From JAJDYQ01 sp963662865 (GTDB lineage: Bacteria > Pseudomonadota > Gammaproteobacteria > JAJDYQ01): a DNA stretch of 64,000 bases. Location of the stretch: contig OY759969.1 in the NCBI GenBank assembly GCA_963662865.1, forward strand, positions 992,001 through 1,056,000, in the 5' to 3' direction. Shown one piece after another: positions 50,628 through 58,941 of the stretch. The stretch's first letter is position 1. Each line of letters starts with the position of its first letter. The position numbers were made by a program, and so were the translations under genes. The notes beneath the pieces are model-generated. The model ran no database searches. It had not been told where the DNA came from and saw only the letters and a list, made by a program, of their open reading frames with translations.

Positions 50628-51170
50628 TCAGTTGATATTGAATTCCCTGCTTCTATCATAGCTCCCGCTGCCGTCGGTGGTGACAATGACGGTTGCGGTA
50701 TTGTCTCGTATATTGTCGTCCTCTCTCGCAAAGACCACCAATCGCTGCGGGATGTTCCAGTTAAGGTTCGTGAACATCAGATCCACGTTAAAATTCGCGC
50801 CGTTAGCCGATATAAAGAAATAAGCGGTGGTGAAGTTGACTGTTACATTGCCCCCCGGATTCTGAGACAACCGTATCGTGTAGGTCCTGCTGCTGCCCTC
50901 TAGCAACTGCAACAGACCCGAGCTCGTTGCCCCTGCTACAAGCCGACCCTCTATCATTCTATCATTTATAAACAGACCCCCTACCGTTGTATCTTCCTCC
51001 ATAGGCGCTATTACTACCTCCACCGGTTCACTCTGCGCGGCGACCTCGGTCAGTGGCAGGCAGAACAACAGCGCCAGCAGGAGGCGGGCAACCATACAGC
51101 CCGGGCGCAGCGATGGCCCGACCAGCATTACGTCACGATCAAAAAAGAGTTTTGTATTTCTGTAGATCAT
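50628..51170 (-). CDS. N-terminal block of the second giant protein (180-codon open frame)
   Basis: Signal peptide at ~1-46 (ARLLLALLFCLPLTEVAAQ), then one divergent Calx-beta-like domain (LEGSSRTYTIRLSQNPGGNVTVNF, FTNLNWNIPQRLVVFAREDDN). The frame ends REFNIN and stop; shifting by one base continues NLIDKDKAFLVLTPTTVSVAEGG into the next block. A secreted 180-residue truncated product is what this allele would make. Confidence 0.65.
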   Translation of the reverse strand: MIYRNTKLFFDRDVMLVGPSLRPGCMVARLLLALLFCLPLTEVAAQSEPVEVVIAPMEEDTTVGGLFINDRMIEGRLVAGATSSGLLQLLEGSSRTYTIRLSQNPGGNVTVNFTTAYFFISANGANFNVDLMFTNLNWNIPQRLVVFAREDDNIRDNTATVIVTTDGSGSYDRSREFNIN

Positions 51171-51258
51171 GCCTTTCTAAAGCTTTTAATTAAGTCTGTT
51201 ATACCGTGATTTGATTGTATAAAACAATACCATAGAACTCAGGCATATAGCAAATTCT

Positions 51259-54200
51259 TTAATTGCGGCGGCCCTGCACAAGCTCCTGAAGCACCCGGTA
51301 AAATAGAGGCACCAGAAATAATGAAAACAGCGTTGATACCGTTAAACCGGAAACAATCGCCGTTGCAACCGGCCCCCAAAGCAGTGATTTGCCCCCCAGA
51401 CCCGTCGCGAGAGAGAACAGGCCACCGATGGTTGTGAGTGCGGTGATCACTATCGGTATGACGCGGCGACGCGCTGCATAGAAGGTTGAGTGCAGGATGC
51501 TCATGCCGGCCCTGTAGCGGGCGTTCGCCGCACTGATCATGACAATCGCCGCATTCACTGCGATGCCGCCAAGCGCGACCACACCATAGAGCGTAAACAG
51601 GCTTAACGGATTACCCGTCACCATCAGGCCCAGAATAACGCCGGTGGCCGCCATGGGAACGGTGGACAGGATGATAATCAGCGGTTGAAGGTAGCTTCTG
51701 AACTGGGTGCCTACTATGGTGTATATCAAACCAAGTCCGAACAGGAACAGGATGCCTATCGCATCAATGCTTTCCTGGATGTCGTCCAGTTCACCACTGA
51801 AGTCCAGGTCCACGCCAGGATAGCGGCTGCGCATCTGTCGCCAGATCGCCTTGAGCCGGTCGTTCGCTTCCACGGTTCCGATAACGTCTTTATCCAGCTC
51901 GGCTTCCAGCGTAATGGCCCGACGGTAATTGTAATGTCTGATGTTGCCGCGCGATTGTCTCATTTCGGCATGTACCAGTTCCGCCAGGACAATGCTTTTT
52001 CCGGATGGTAATACCAGCTTCCGGGACAGCAGGGCCTGCGTATCGGTAATGCCGCGATTCATTGATTTCACAAGCACCCGGATTTCCTCGCCGGCATCCC
52101 AGAACCTGGTGACTGTCTCACCATCAACCAATAATCGTATGATTCGGGCCATGGTCGCGGGGTCAATCCCGGCCCGATTGACGGCGTCAAGATCAAGTCG
52201 CAGGACCAGTTCGGGCGCCCCGCCGCTGTCATCGTCACTGATGTCCGTAACTCCCTGCATTCTGCTCAGTTCTTCCCTTAACTCGTTCAAGGCCTCGCGG
52301 ACTTCTCCAAGATCATCGCCTCGAACTTTAACCGAGACAGGTTTGCCTGCCGGCGGGCCATCCTTTAAGGCCCAGAAGCGGATGTTTTCCGGCCCGGCAA
52401 TGTCCTTGAAGTGCGGGCGTATGTCTTCAATTATCTGCTCGGCGTCGCGCATGTCACCGGTCCTGGGATTGAGGCTAACGACAATCTGGGCAAATCGCTC
52501 ACCAAACAGCGGCTCTGTCTCCGTGAGTAACTCTCCCGCATAAGACGCGATACTTCTGACGTCTTCTGCACCGATATTCTGGCGCAACCGCTTTTCAATC
52601 AACCGCATGGTGTCGGCGGTTGTTTGCAGCGGGACGCCCTGGGGCATGGTGATGTCAACGTAAAACAGGCGAATCGGGTCAAAGGCGAAAAAACGAACCT
52701 TGACCTGCTCCGTTACCAGCAGCCCGACCGCCAGCGCAAGTGTCGCTCCCGCAATCACCAGCGTTCGGCCCGGATAGCGCAGAGACTTTATCAGCAGCTT
52801 GCCGTATTTGATCTGTATGTGATGAATCAGGCTGATACGCCGTATGTGAAATTTTGAGGGTTTTCTGAAATTGACATCGGCTGCCATGATGTGGGCTGGC
52901 AGCATCCAGAAGGCTTCTACCAGACTGACCGCAAGCGCTACGGTGACGACCAGCGGAACAACAAACATGAATTTGCCCAGGATGCCGGGAATCAGCATCA
53001 ACGGCATAAATGCCGCCATCGTCGTCAGTACCGAGGTGAGCACCGGCCCACTCACTTCTCTCAGGGCCCGTGACACGGCTTCTCTCGCCGGAATGCCTCG
53101 ACGCAGCCGGTTGAAGATTGATTCGACGACAACCACTGCATCGTCAACCAGCATGCCAAGGCTGATTACGACTCCAAGCAGTACCGAGTTGTTTACCGAT
53201 TGGCCCACGCCGTCCAGAAACCAGAATGTGCCCGCCAGGGTGAAGGGAATCCCTATGCTGGTCAGCAGAGCGATACGGGAACCCAAAAATAACCAGGTGA
53301 TACACAGTACAAACAGCAAACCCAATGCGGCGTTGGTCTCCATGACCGCAATCGCCTGCCGGGTAGCATCTGTCTGGTCATCCACCAGGGTCAGCGATAC
53401 GCCGGTTGCTTCCGACAGTCTGTTACGCTGTTCTATATAAGCATGTATCCGATCAAGTAAGCTCAACACGTTGGTATGTGATTTCTTGGTTACCCACAGC
53501 AGGACTCCGGGCCGGTCATCCATAAATACCAGTTGTTCGGCCTTCTCCCGTGTACGCCGGATATGCGCAACTTCGCCCAGCAGGACTTCACCGCTCATAC
53601 CCGCTACGGGTAAACGGGTCAGGTCCCGTGCATCGCTACTGGTACCTTTCAGGCTGACGATCCAGTGCCTGTCTCCGAGGTCAATACCGCCAGCGGATAT
53701 GTCCTGATAGTGCGCCCGAATCGTATCGGCGATATGCACGGGGCTGATACCGTGGCTGACCAGGGCTTGCAGGTCGATTTCAACCCGAAGTTCCGGTTCC
53801 CGTGCACCGACCTTGATGACATTGTCCACACCCTTGATGTGTTCCAGGTCTTTCTCTATGAGCAGCGCCTCGCGGTGCAGGGTTTCATCGTCGCTGATAC
53901 CGGTGACCACGATGGAAGCCGCCGGCAGGGCATTATCCGTGGTTATCTCCACCAGAATCGGGGATTCGGCTTCATCCGGCAATTCCGTGTTTTCGACGGA
54001 TTGAATCTCCCGACGCAGGTCATTCAGCCGCTTGTCGAAGGTACGCTCGTCGGTCTCTTCAAAGCGGATCAGAATACTGGAAATTCCTTCACGGCTGGTG
54101 CTGGTTACAAACCGGATGTCGTCAACGCTGCGTATGGCCTCTTCCAGAGGATTGGTTATTTTTCTTTCAATGTCACTCGCTGACGCCCCCGGCAAAAAGG

Positions 54201-54339
54201 TCATCACCTGAATCCAGTTGAAATTAATGGTCGGGTCTTTTTCTCTCGGCATCAGCATGTAGCTGAGCGCCCCGATCACAATCACCAGCGCAAACAGTAG
54301 ATTGGCAAATACGTGATTGCTGATAAAGCGTAGATACAT
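51259..54339 (-). CDS. RND-family multidrug efflux transporter (AcrB/HAE1-like)
   Basis: Proton-driven inner-membrane pump component, 1,026 residues. It has the usual duplicated layout: TM1 at ~10-30, a large periplasmic loop (~35-330), TM2-6, a second loop (~560-850) and TM8-12. The TM4 proton-relay pair is D399-D400 in GMLVDDAVVVVES; the later half has TLYGVVALGGIAVNAAIVMI. N-terminal MPREKDPTINFNWIQV is typical of the subgroup. It starts 8 bp after the adaptor gene. No TolC-like outer membrane gene is nearby, so it probably uses one encoded elsewhere. Confidence 0.94.
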   Translation of the reverse strand: MYLRFISNHVFANLLFALVIVIGALSYMLMPREKDPTINFNWIQVMTFLPGASASDIERKITNPLEEAIRSVDDIRFVTSTSREGISSILIRFEETDERTFDKRLNDLRREIQSVENTELPDEAESPILVEITTDNALPAASIVVTGISDDETLHREALLIEKDLEHIKGVDNVIKVGAREPELRVEIDLQALVSHGISPVHIADTIRAHYQDISAGGIDLGDRHWIVSLKGTSSDARDLTRLPVAGMSGEVLLGEVAHIRRTREKAEQLVFMDDRPGVLLWVTKKSHTNVLSLLDRIHAYIEQRNRLSEATGVSLTLVDDQTDATRQAIAVMETNAALGLLFVLCITWLFLGSRIALLTSIGIPFTLAGTFWFLDGVGQSVNNSVLLGVVISLGMLVDDAVVVVESIFNRLRRGIPAREAVSRALREVSGPVLTSVLTTMAAFMPLMLIPGILGKFMFVVPLVVTVALAVSLVEAFWMLPAHIMAADVNFRKPSKFHIRRISLIHHIQIKYGKLLIKSLRYPGRTLVIAGATLALAVGLLVTEQVKVRFFAFDPIRLFYVDITMPQGVPLQTTADTMRLIEKRLRQNIGAEDVRSIASYAGELLTETEPLFGERFAQIVVSLNPRTGDMRDAEQIIEDIRPHFKDIAGPENIRFWALKDGPPAGKPVSVKVRGDDLGEVREALNELREELSRMQGVTDISDDDSGGAPELVLRLDLDAVNRAGIDPATMARIIRLLVDGETVTRFWDAGEEIRVLVKSMNRGITDTQALLSRKLVLPSGKSIVLAELVHAEMRQSRGNIRHYNYRRAITLEAELDKDVIGTVEANDRLKAIWRQMRSRYPGVDLDFSGELDDIQESIDAIGILFLFGLGLIYTIVGTQFRSYLQPLIIILSTVPMAATGVILGLMVTGNPLSLFTLYGVVALGGIAVNAAIVMISAANARYRAGMSILHSTFYAARRRVIPIVITALTTIGGLFSLATGLGGKSLLWGPVATAIVSGLTVSTLFSLFLVPLFYRVLQELVQGRRN

Positions 54340-54347
54340 AAAGCCGT

Positions 54348-55355
54348 CTAATTGACTATTTTTACCGCATCATCATGTTTTACCGTCAGACGCCCTTTCA
54401 TAATCAGTCTGGCGTTATCCGTCAGATCAACAAGAACCGGCTGCCCTTCCTGCGCCTGCGGTACAGGCAGGAAAACCGCTTTATTGTCTTCAACGAGGAA
54501 GATTCCGTATTTCTCGCCACGTTTGATCAGATAGTCCGGGGTTAAGGCGCGCTGTTTCATGGACCAGACCAGCCGGCCACTGTCGCCGGGGCTGGCTGAC
54601 TGGTCCGAAAATCTCAATCTGATTTCACGGCTGCGTGTCACCGGATCGGTTACCGGTATCATGGCACGTAACTGCAACGGAAATTTCTGTTCGCCGGATA
54701 TGAACAGGTACTGCCTGACATTATCAAGCTGGCTCACCGATTGGGCGGTGATGGTGGCGCTGACTTCGATCTTTTCCGGGTTGACCAGCCGAATCAGCTC
54801 CTGTCCCGGATTAACCGCTTCACCAATGTCCACCATTCTTTGCTGAATAACGCCGCTAAACGGCGCGGTAACGAGACACTGGTCAACATCGACCTGCCGG
54901 GCCTGTATCCTTGCACGCAGCGAGCGGCCTTCTGCCTGCAAGGCATCCAGTTCCGATTGCCGGGTTATCAGCACCTCCTCAGAGGTATGGTTTTCATCAC
55001 GCAGGGATTGCGCCCGTTTGAGCCGGTATTCAGCCAGCTCGGTCCTCGCCATGTTCGCGTCATTGCCGGCCCTGATCTGCATCAGCTCCGCCTCCGGTTT
55101 GCGACAGTCCAGGCCGATCAGGGTATTTCCTGTCTTGACCCGCTGCCCGGCGGAAACATGAATTGCGTCCACCCAGGAGGTGATTCGAGCGGCGAGGGTT
55201 GCGTCTTCAAGGGCAACTACTTCTGCGGGAATACTGCCCTGTGGAAAGTAGGCAATATCGACAAACAGGCCGGTAGTGATCCTGATTGGTTCGGCCCATA
55301 GCGGGGCGGAAAATAACAGGATGGGGATAATTGCCGGTGAAAAATATCCGGTCAT
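54348..55355 (-). CDS. RND efflux periplasmic adaptor (HlyD/MFP family)
   Basis: Links the pump to an outer membrane channel. Start chosen at ATG 55355 (335 residues) because a signal peptide follows directly (IIPILLFSAPLWA); the frame runs upstream through unrelated sequence to 55553. Lipoyl-like halves are AARITSWVDAIHVSAGQRVKTG and LVTAPFSGVIQQRMVDIGEAV, with a coiled-coil hairpin between (~110-180), then beta-barrel and membrane-proximal domains. The pump gene follows after 8 bp. Confidence 0.9.
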   Translation of the reverse strand: MTGYFSPAIIPILLFSAPLWAEPIRITTGLFVDIAYFPQGSIPAEVVALEDATLAARITSWVDAIHVSAGQRVKTGNTLIGLDCRKPEAELMQIRAGNDANMARTELAEYRLKRAQSLRDENHTSEEVLITRQSELDALQAEGRSLRARIQARQVDVDQCLVTAPFSGVIQQRMVDIGEAVNPGQELIRLVNPEKIEVSATITAQSVSQLDNVRQYLFISGEQKFPLQLRAMIPVTDPVTRSREIRLRFSDQSASPGDSGRLVWSMKQRALTPDYLIKRGEKYGIFLVEDNKAVFLPVPQAQEGQPVLVDLTDNARLIMKGRLTVKHDDAVKIVN

Positions 55356-55497
55356 GTCAGGTATGACTCCGATGTTGCTGCGGGCGCGTGATACTACAGT
55401 AGCATGAATTTTTGGCAAGGCACCTGTACCTGTGTGAGTTCGCCACATATGGCGCTTGCTTTTATCTCTTTTGAAGTGCGGTATGTTTCTGGGTTTA

Positions 55498-55623
55498 CTA
55501 CACTTGCGTCGGATGCAAACCATACCGTATGGCCAGTTGAGGCACCGTCTCATCGCCCCGGATCGCTGCCAAAACTATTTTCGCTTTGAATTCATTGGAA
55601 TATCGCTGTCTTTTCCTGCTCAT
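55498..55623 (-). pseudogene. IS3-family orfA remnant (41 codons)
   Basis: Starts MSRKRQRYSNEFKAKIVLAA and ends LAIRYGLHPTQV then TAG, clearly the N-terminal HTH of an IS3-group OrfA. The rest of the element is missing. A different subgroup from the remnant at 12513. Confidence 0.8.
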
Positions 55624-55736
55624 CCTTTATACTCACTCCTTGGTACCTGATTAGAATTTAACTACCTATCCAGTTTTTGGGCGCCACTTCACTTAATTGA
55701 TCAGACATTCCATAGGTGCGATAAGAGATAGAAAGT

Positions 55737-56405
55737 ATGGGACCGACACACGGATATTGGTGTGGAGCTGTCACGTGGCCGACCAAATGCCCCGGTTGTG
55801 CCGAGCCAGTATTTTTCTTTAAATGTAATTGCGGTTCAAAAGTCTTCTTTGATCAACTCGGTGACCCCTGGCCTATTCACGATTGTGAAACGTCGTGGAC
55901 CAGAAATTTAATTCGAGTAAAAGACAATTCAGGCGGTATTACGGTTCAGTTCTCAGAGGACGTTTCGCTGCATCGGTCCGCCCAGCCCTTTCGCGTAGAA
56001 GAAAAAATTGTTGTATCTGGAAAACTGAAAAAATCACAACCAACCCCGGACCCGATTATTTCGATCAAGCCCGAGGACCGTGCCGGCCCCGTCACAGTTA
56101 TTGGCATTCTTAGGGAGAAAAACAACGAAGCAAATGTTGCAAGGGTTCTGAAGCTCCAGAAACTCACTGATATGGCTTCTAGCTTCTTAGGCCCATTAGG
56201 TAAGGGGCAATGGGGAAAAGTTACAATCCATGAACCACTCGAAAGCAAGAATATCCTTCATAGCTACACTATCTGGGTGCCGAAAAAAGAACTACAAATA
56301 CCATTAAATACCAAGGGCGTAACAGTGTGCGCAGAAATTAAGCCGCATGTCATTCCTAGGCATGATGCAGTATGGATATGTACCGATTATGAGGTTTATG
56401 GTTAA
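55737..56405 (+). CDS. hypothetical protein with N-terminal zinc-ribbon-like cysteines (222 aa)
   Basis: I do not recognise the family. The N-terminal ~55 residues contain CPGC, CNCGSKVFFD and PWPIHDC, a likely zinc-binding ribbon. The rest is beta-rich (GITVQFSEDVSLHR, EEKIVVSGKL, GPVTVIGILREKN, LHSYTIWVPKKEL) and could be an OB-like fold. Base composition is lower in GC than the RND genes. It lies in an accessory stretch after an IS3 remnant and 190 bp before the toxin-antitoxin operon on the same strand. ATG 55737 has no strong ribosome binding site (AGAGATAGAAAG upstream). Confidence 0.65.
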   Translation: MGPTHGYWCGAVTWPTKCPGCAEPVFFFKCNCGSKVFFDQLGDPWPIHDCETSWTRNLIRVKDNSGGITVQFSEDVSLHRSAQPFRVEEKIVVSGKLKKSQPTPDPIISIKPEDRAGPVTVIGILREKNNEANVARVLKLQKLTDMASSFLGPLGKGQWGKVTIHEPLESKNILHSYTIWVPKKELQIPLNTKGVTVCAEIKPHVIPRHDAVWICTDYEVYG

Positions 56406-56596
56406 ACTGCACCTAATGAGATGCTGTAAAGGATTAACAAACCTACCGTTAATATACTGCTTAAACAATTTTGAGATAGGTTCTAAAAACAGGCAAATAA
56501 TTTTAGCATAAAGCTTTTTCATCTATCCGCATTTTGTGGTAGATTAGGCTGTCTATATTATAGTATAGTTAGGTAATAAATCAAGGAGATTAAATT

Positions 56597-57193
56597 GTGG
56601 AACGAGACAAACGAATGCGATACTTTTTTATAAGGGTCAACGGAGACACTGAGCATAACAATCGCAAAAACTGTAAAGCATATGTTCCTGATGAACCGCC
56701 AGAGTATCCCAAAACTTATTACAATTACTATGAATACTGCTTAAAGGATGGCTTTATCCGAATTGGCTGGCCCGATGTTGGTGATCTTACAAGCGGCGAG
56801 AAAAAGGGTGCATTAGCAGAATCCTATTCACTGGAATCTGTAAAACCACTACCTAAAAAGTACTTATTGAGTTTCTCCGATATCCCATTAAAGAGCATCG
56901 TTTTGATGCCAAACAAGGATATACCCGGCAATCTATACATTGGCGAGGTCTCTAATCCGTATAGGTACTACCATGATGTCCCAAGGGCACCATACGAATG
57001 CGCCCATCGGCTAGGTGTTAATTGGGACAGAGATAATCATGGCGGTCCAAGGCTGTATGATGCGACTGACCTGAATATTGTGATTACTGTTAAATGGCGG
57101 TGGTGGTGGCGACGAGCCTTTCACGAAATCACTGATGACAAAATCACTGATGTTAGAATTATCGATTCAATTAACAAAGCCAGAAATCAATGA
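56597..57193 (+). CDS. PUA/EVE-like domain protein, hypothetical (198 aa)
   Basis: GTG start at 56597, 8 bp after AAGGAG; an AT-rich promoter-like region (TTGTGG, 16 bp, TATTAT) lies upstream. The sequence FIRVNGDTEHN, GFIRIGWPDVGDL and NLYIGEVSNPYRYYHDVP resembles the EVE/PUA-like or Mrr-N-like fold that reads modified bases, where a GxGEVxGxYxY strand precedes HRxxVxW (here CAHRLGVNWDRD). This is a pattern match by eye, not a firm assignment. Its TGA overlaps the next ATG by 4 bp (ATGA), so it is the first gene of a three-gene operon with a toxin and an HTH/ImmA protein. Confidence 0.65.
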   Translation: MERDKRMRYFFIRVNGDTEHNNRKNCKAYVPDEPPEYPKTYYNYYEYCLKDGFIRIGWPDVGDLTSGEKKGALAESYSLESVKPLPKKYLLSFSDIPLKSIVLMPNKDIPGNLYIGEVSNPYRYYHDVPRAPYECAHRLGVNWDRDNHGGPRLYDATDLNIVITVKWRWWWRRAFHEITDDKITDVRIIDSINKARNQ

Positions 57194-57519
57194 ATATTAC
57201 TAGTAACTTATCCTCGATTTGGACGAATCGGAGTGTTTTATTGATGGTATGTTTTCTCCAACCAAAGGTGGATGGGGGCAGAGAGTTTGGTGATCAGGTT
57301 GCAAGGAGGTACATTCTGCGCATCAACACGATCAAGGCAGCAGGGAGTCTTGATGATCTAATGAGGTTATCAGTCTTAAGGTGCCATCCTCTCAAGGGAG
57401 ACAGAAGAGGGCAGTATGCTATTAAGTTGACGGGGTTTTATAGGCTGATATTCACCGTCGAGGGTGACACGCTGAATATCGTAATGATTGAAAAAGTGAG
57501 CAGGCACTATGATGACTGA
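57190..57519 (+). CDS. RelE/HigB-like toxin
   Basis: 109 residues. The C-terminal two thirds match the HigB/plasmid-maintenance killer family: FGDQVARRYILRINTIKAAGSL, LRCHPLKGDRRGQYAIKL, FYRLIFTVEGD and IEKVSRHYDD. Such toxins cleave mRNA at the ribosome. Starts inside the stop of the upstream gene (ATGA) and overlaps the HTH gene by 11 bp. The true start could be the internal ATG at 57244 (MVCFLQPK), which is nearer the usual ~95-residue length. Confidence 0.85.
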   Translation: MNITSNLSSIWTNRSVLLMVCFLQPKVDGGREFGDQVARRYILRINTIKAAGSLDDLMRLSVLRCHPLKGDRRGQYAIKLTGFYRLIFTVEGDTLNIVMIEKVSRHYDD

Positions 57520-58597
57520 ACAGATTTACATGTCCGATTTGGCCATTCCCCCAGGCGAATATTTGGAGGAGGTGCTTGAAGAGATGGATATTACCCAGGC
57601 TGAGCTGACTCGTAGAATGGGTCGTCCTCCTCAAGCCATCAATGAGATTCTCAAAGGAGAAAAGGCGATTACACCTGAGACTGCTCTTCAGTTAGAGCAG
57701 GTTGTCGGTGTGCCTGCGTATTTCTGGAGCAATCTTGAGTCTGAATATCGCTTGGTAATGGCGAAAGAGGCGGATGAAAAGAAAGCAGAAGATGAGCGAG
57801 AAGCCGCTTCTGCGTACCCATATGCAGAGATAGAAAAACTAGGTCTTGTAGAAAAGACAAAAAAACCATTAGAGAAGGTTAAAGAGCTTCGAAAGTTTTT
57901 TGGCGTATCCTCACTATTTTATATTACATCTGTAAAAGAATACGCCCCTGCATTCAGGCAAAATGAAAAAGAAAGTCCTTCCCATAAAGCTTTAGCCGCC
58001 TGGCTTAGGACCGGACATATTATTGCTTCTAAAAAAGAAGTTAAAAAATTCGATAAACTAAAACTTCAGCAGTCTCTTCCAACATTGAGAACGCTTACTT
58101 TTGAAACAGAATCCAATATCCTGCTGGAGAAGCTGAGTAGCTTACTAGCAGACTGTGGTGTAGCATTAGTTGTCATTCCGCACTTTTCTAAGACTTATAC
58201 TACAGGTGCAACTTATTGGATAGGCAAGAGTAAGGCAGTCATAATGATGTCTTTGCGAGGTAGCTGGTCTGATATATTTTGGTTTAGCCTGTTGCATGAA
58301 ATCGGACACATTTTGCTACACGATAAAAGAATTACATTTTTAGAGAATGGGTCTAAAGATCAACAGTATCTCAGGCAGGAACCTGAAGCAGATATATTTG
58401 CACAGAAAACATTAATTCCTGAAAATGAATATTCGACTTTCTTAAGAAAAAATATTTTCAATAAAGGCTCTATCAGCGAATTTTCTCAAGCAATAGGAAT
58501 TTTTCCTGGCATTGTCACTGGCCGCCTTCAATATGATAACAAGCTACCACACACCTCTAACTTCCACAGAGTTCGCTTCAAGTGGCAAAAAGCCTGA
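57509..58597 (+). CDS. HigA-like HTH fused to ImmA/IrrE metallopeptidase (362 aa)
   Basis: N-terminal XRE helix-turn-helix of HigA type (~10-75): IPPGEYLEEVLEEMDITQAELTRRMGRP then INEILKGEKAITPETALQLE. C-terminal ImmA/IrrE domain with the zinc motif HEIGH at 263-267 and a third acidic ligand in QEPEADIFAQ. This combination is known as an antitoxin-type partner of HigB-like toxins, with the peptidase possibly tuning antitoxin stability. Overlap of 11 bp with the toxin gene shows translational coupling. It probably represses its own operon. Confidence 0.9.
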   Translation: MMTEQIYMSDLAIPPGEYLEEVLEEMDITQAELTRRMGRPPQAINEILKGEKAITPETALQLEQVVGVPAYFWSNLESEYRLVMAKEADEKKAEDEREAASAYPYAEIEKLGLVEKTKKPLEKVKELRKFFGVSSLFYITSVKEYAPAFRQNEKESPSHKALAAWLRTGHIIASKKEVKKFDKLKLQQSLPTLRTLTFETESNILLEKLSSLLADCGVALVVIPHFSKTYTTGATYWIGKSKAVIMMSLRGSWSDIFWFSLLHEIGHILLHDKRITFLENGSKDQQYLRQEPEADIFAQKTLIPENEYSTFLRKNIFNKGSISEFSQAIGIFPGIVTGRLQYDNKLPHTSNFHRVRFKWQKA

Positions 58598-58650
58598 AAA
58601 ATGGTTTCCAGCCGACCGCCTTCGGCAATGGTGAAGGCGGCCATTCGCGC

Positions 58651-58941
58651 TCAAGAAGCCGAGCGACTCTGCTTTATATCCTCGACGAACCAGGCTTTAA
58701 TCAAGGATTGGTATGGCATATCTCTTCGATTGGCTTCGACCTTAATGCTGTCAAGCAGAGACTCGGGCAGCCTTAAAGATATGGTTTTGGTCGATGGTTT
58801 GAGATTGGACATGGACACTTTCGCAAATTTCCCCCAGTCCAAATATTCTGTAGAGTCATTTTCTTTCCAAAACATACGTTCTTCAATCTCGGTAAAGAGG
58901 TTGCCAATCAACCATTTCTGTATATTATATGAATATGCCAT
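58651..58941 (-). CDS. orphan BrnA/CopG-like ribbon-helix-helix antitoxin (96 aa)
   Basis: Contains LKPSTKTISLRLPESLLDSIKVEA followed by RRDMPYQSLIKAWFVEDI, the standard C-terminus of CopG-type antitoxins, preceded by the typical EERMFWKENDSTEYLDW. The start may be internal (MFWKEND), since the listed start overlaps the opposite-strand oxidoreductase gene by 13 bp. The toxin normally found immediately upstream is absent, so it is a solitary antitoxin or relic. Confidence 0.75.
   Translation of the reverse strand: MAYSYNIQKWLIGNLFTEIEERMFWKENDSTEYLDWGKFAKVSMSNLKPSTKTISLRLPESLLDSIKVEANRRDMPYQSLIKAWFVEDIKQSRSAS

Larger units (their letters stand above)
37879..51170 (-). pseudogene. second giant Calx-beta/beta-barrel gene (~4.4k codons), interrupted by three frameshifts
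   Basis: Four consecutive frames make one gene: 51170-50628 (signal peptide and first domain), 50586-44870 and 44863-44310 (repeats), 44310-37879 (repeats and barrel). Breaks are at ~50635 (one base), ~44870 (5 bases, AGTTG, missing relative to sister repeats) and ~44310 (2 bases missing). The C-terminus (about 380 residues) matches the barrel of the paralogue: SVWGQSSYTSYRG, TPYIRHDVTDRLQ, LQLGVRYDGGD, HGIGAELKLRW. If the breaks are assembly errors in the repeats, this is a functional ~4,430-residue surface protein. If real, it is a pseudogene or an off-phase allele. The whole gene lies between the RND operon and leuA. Confidence 0.8.

Noticed and set aside
39314..50661. Repeated plus-strand frames of 65-185 codons at ~1,044-bp spacing
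   Set aside because: Mirror images of the tandem coding repeats on the minus strand, not genes.
51685..54183. Plus-strand frames up to 200 codons opposite the RND pump gene
   Set aside because: Antisense to a clear transporter gene with no supporting features.
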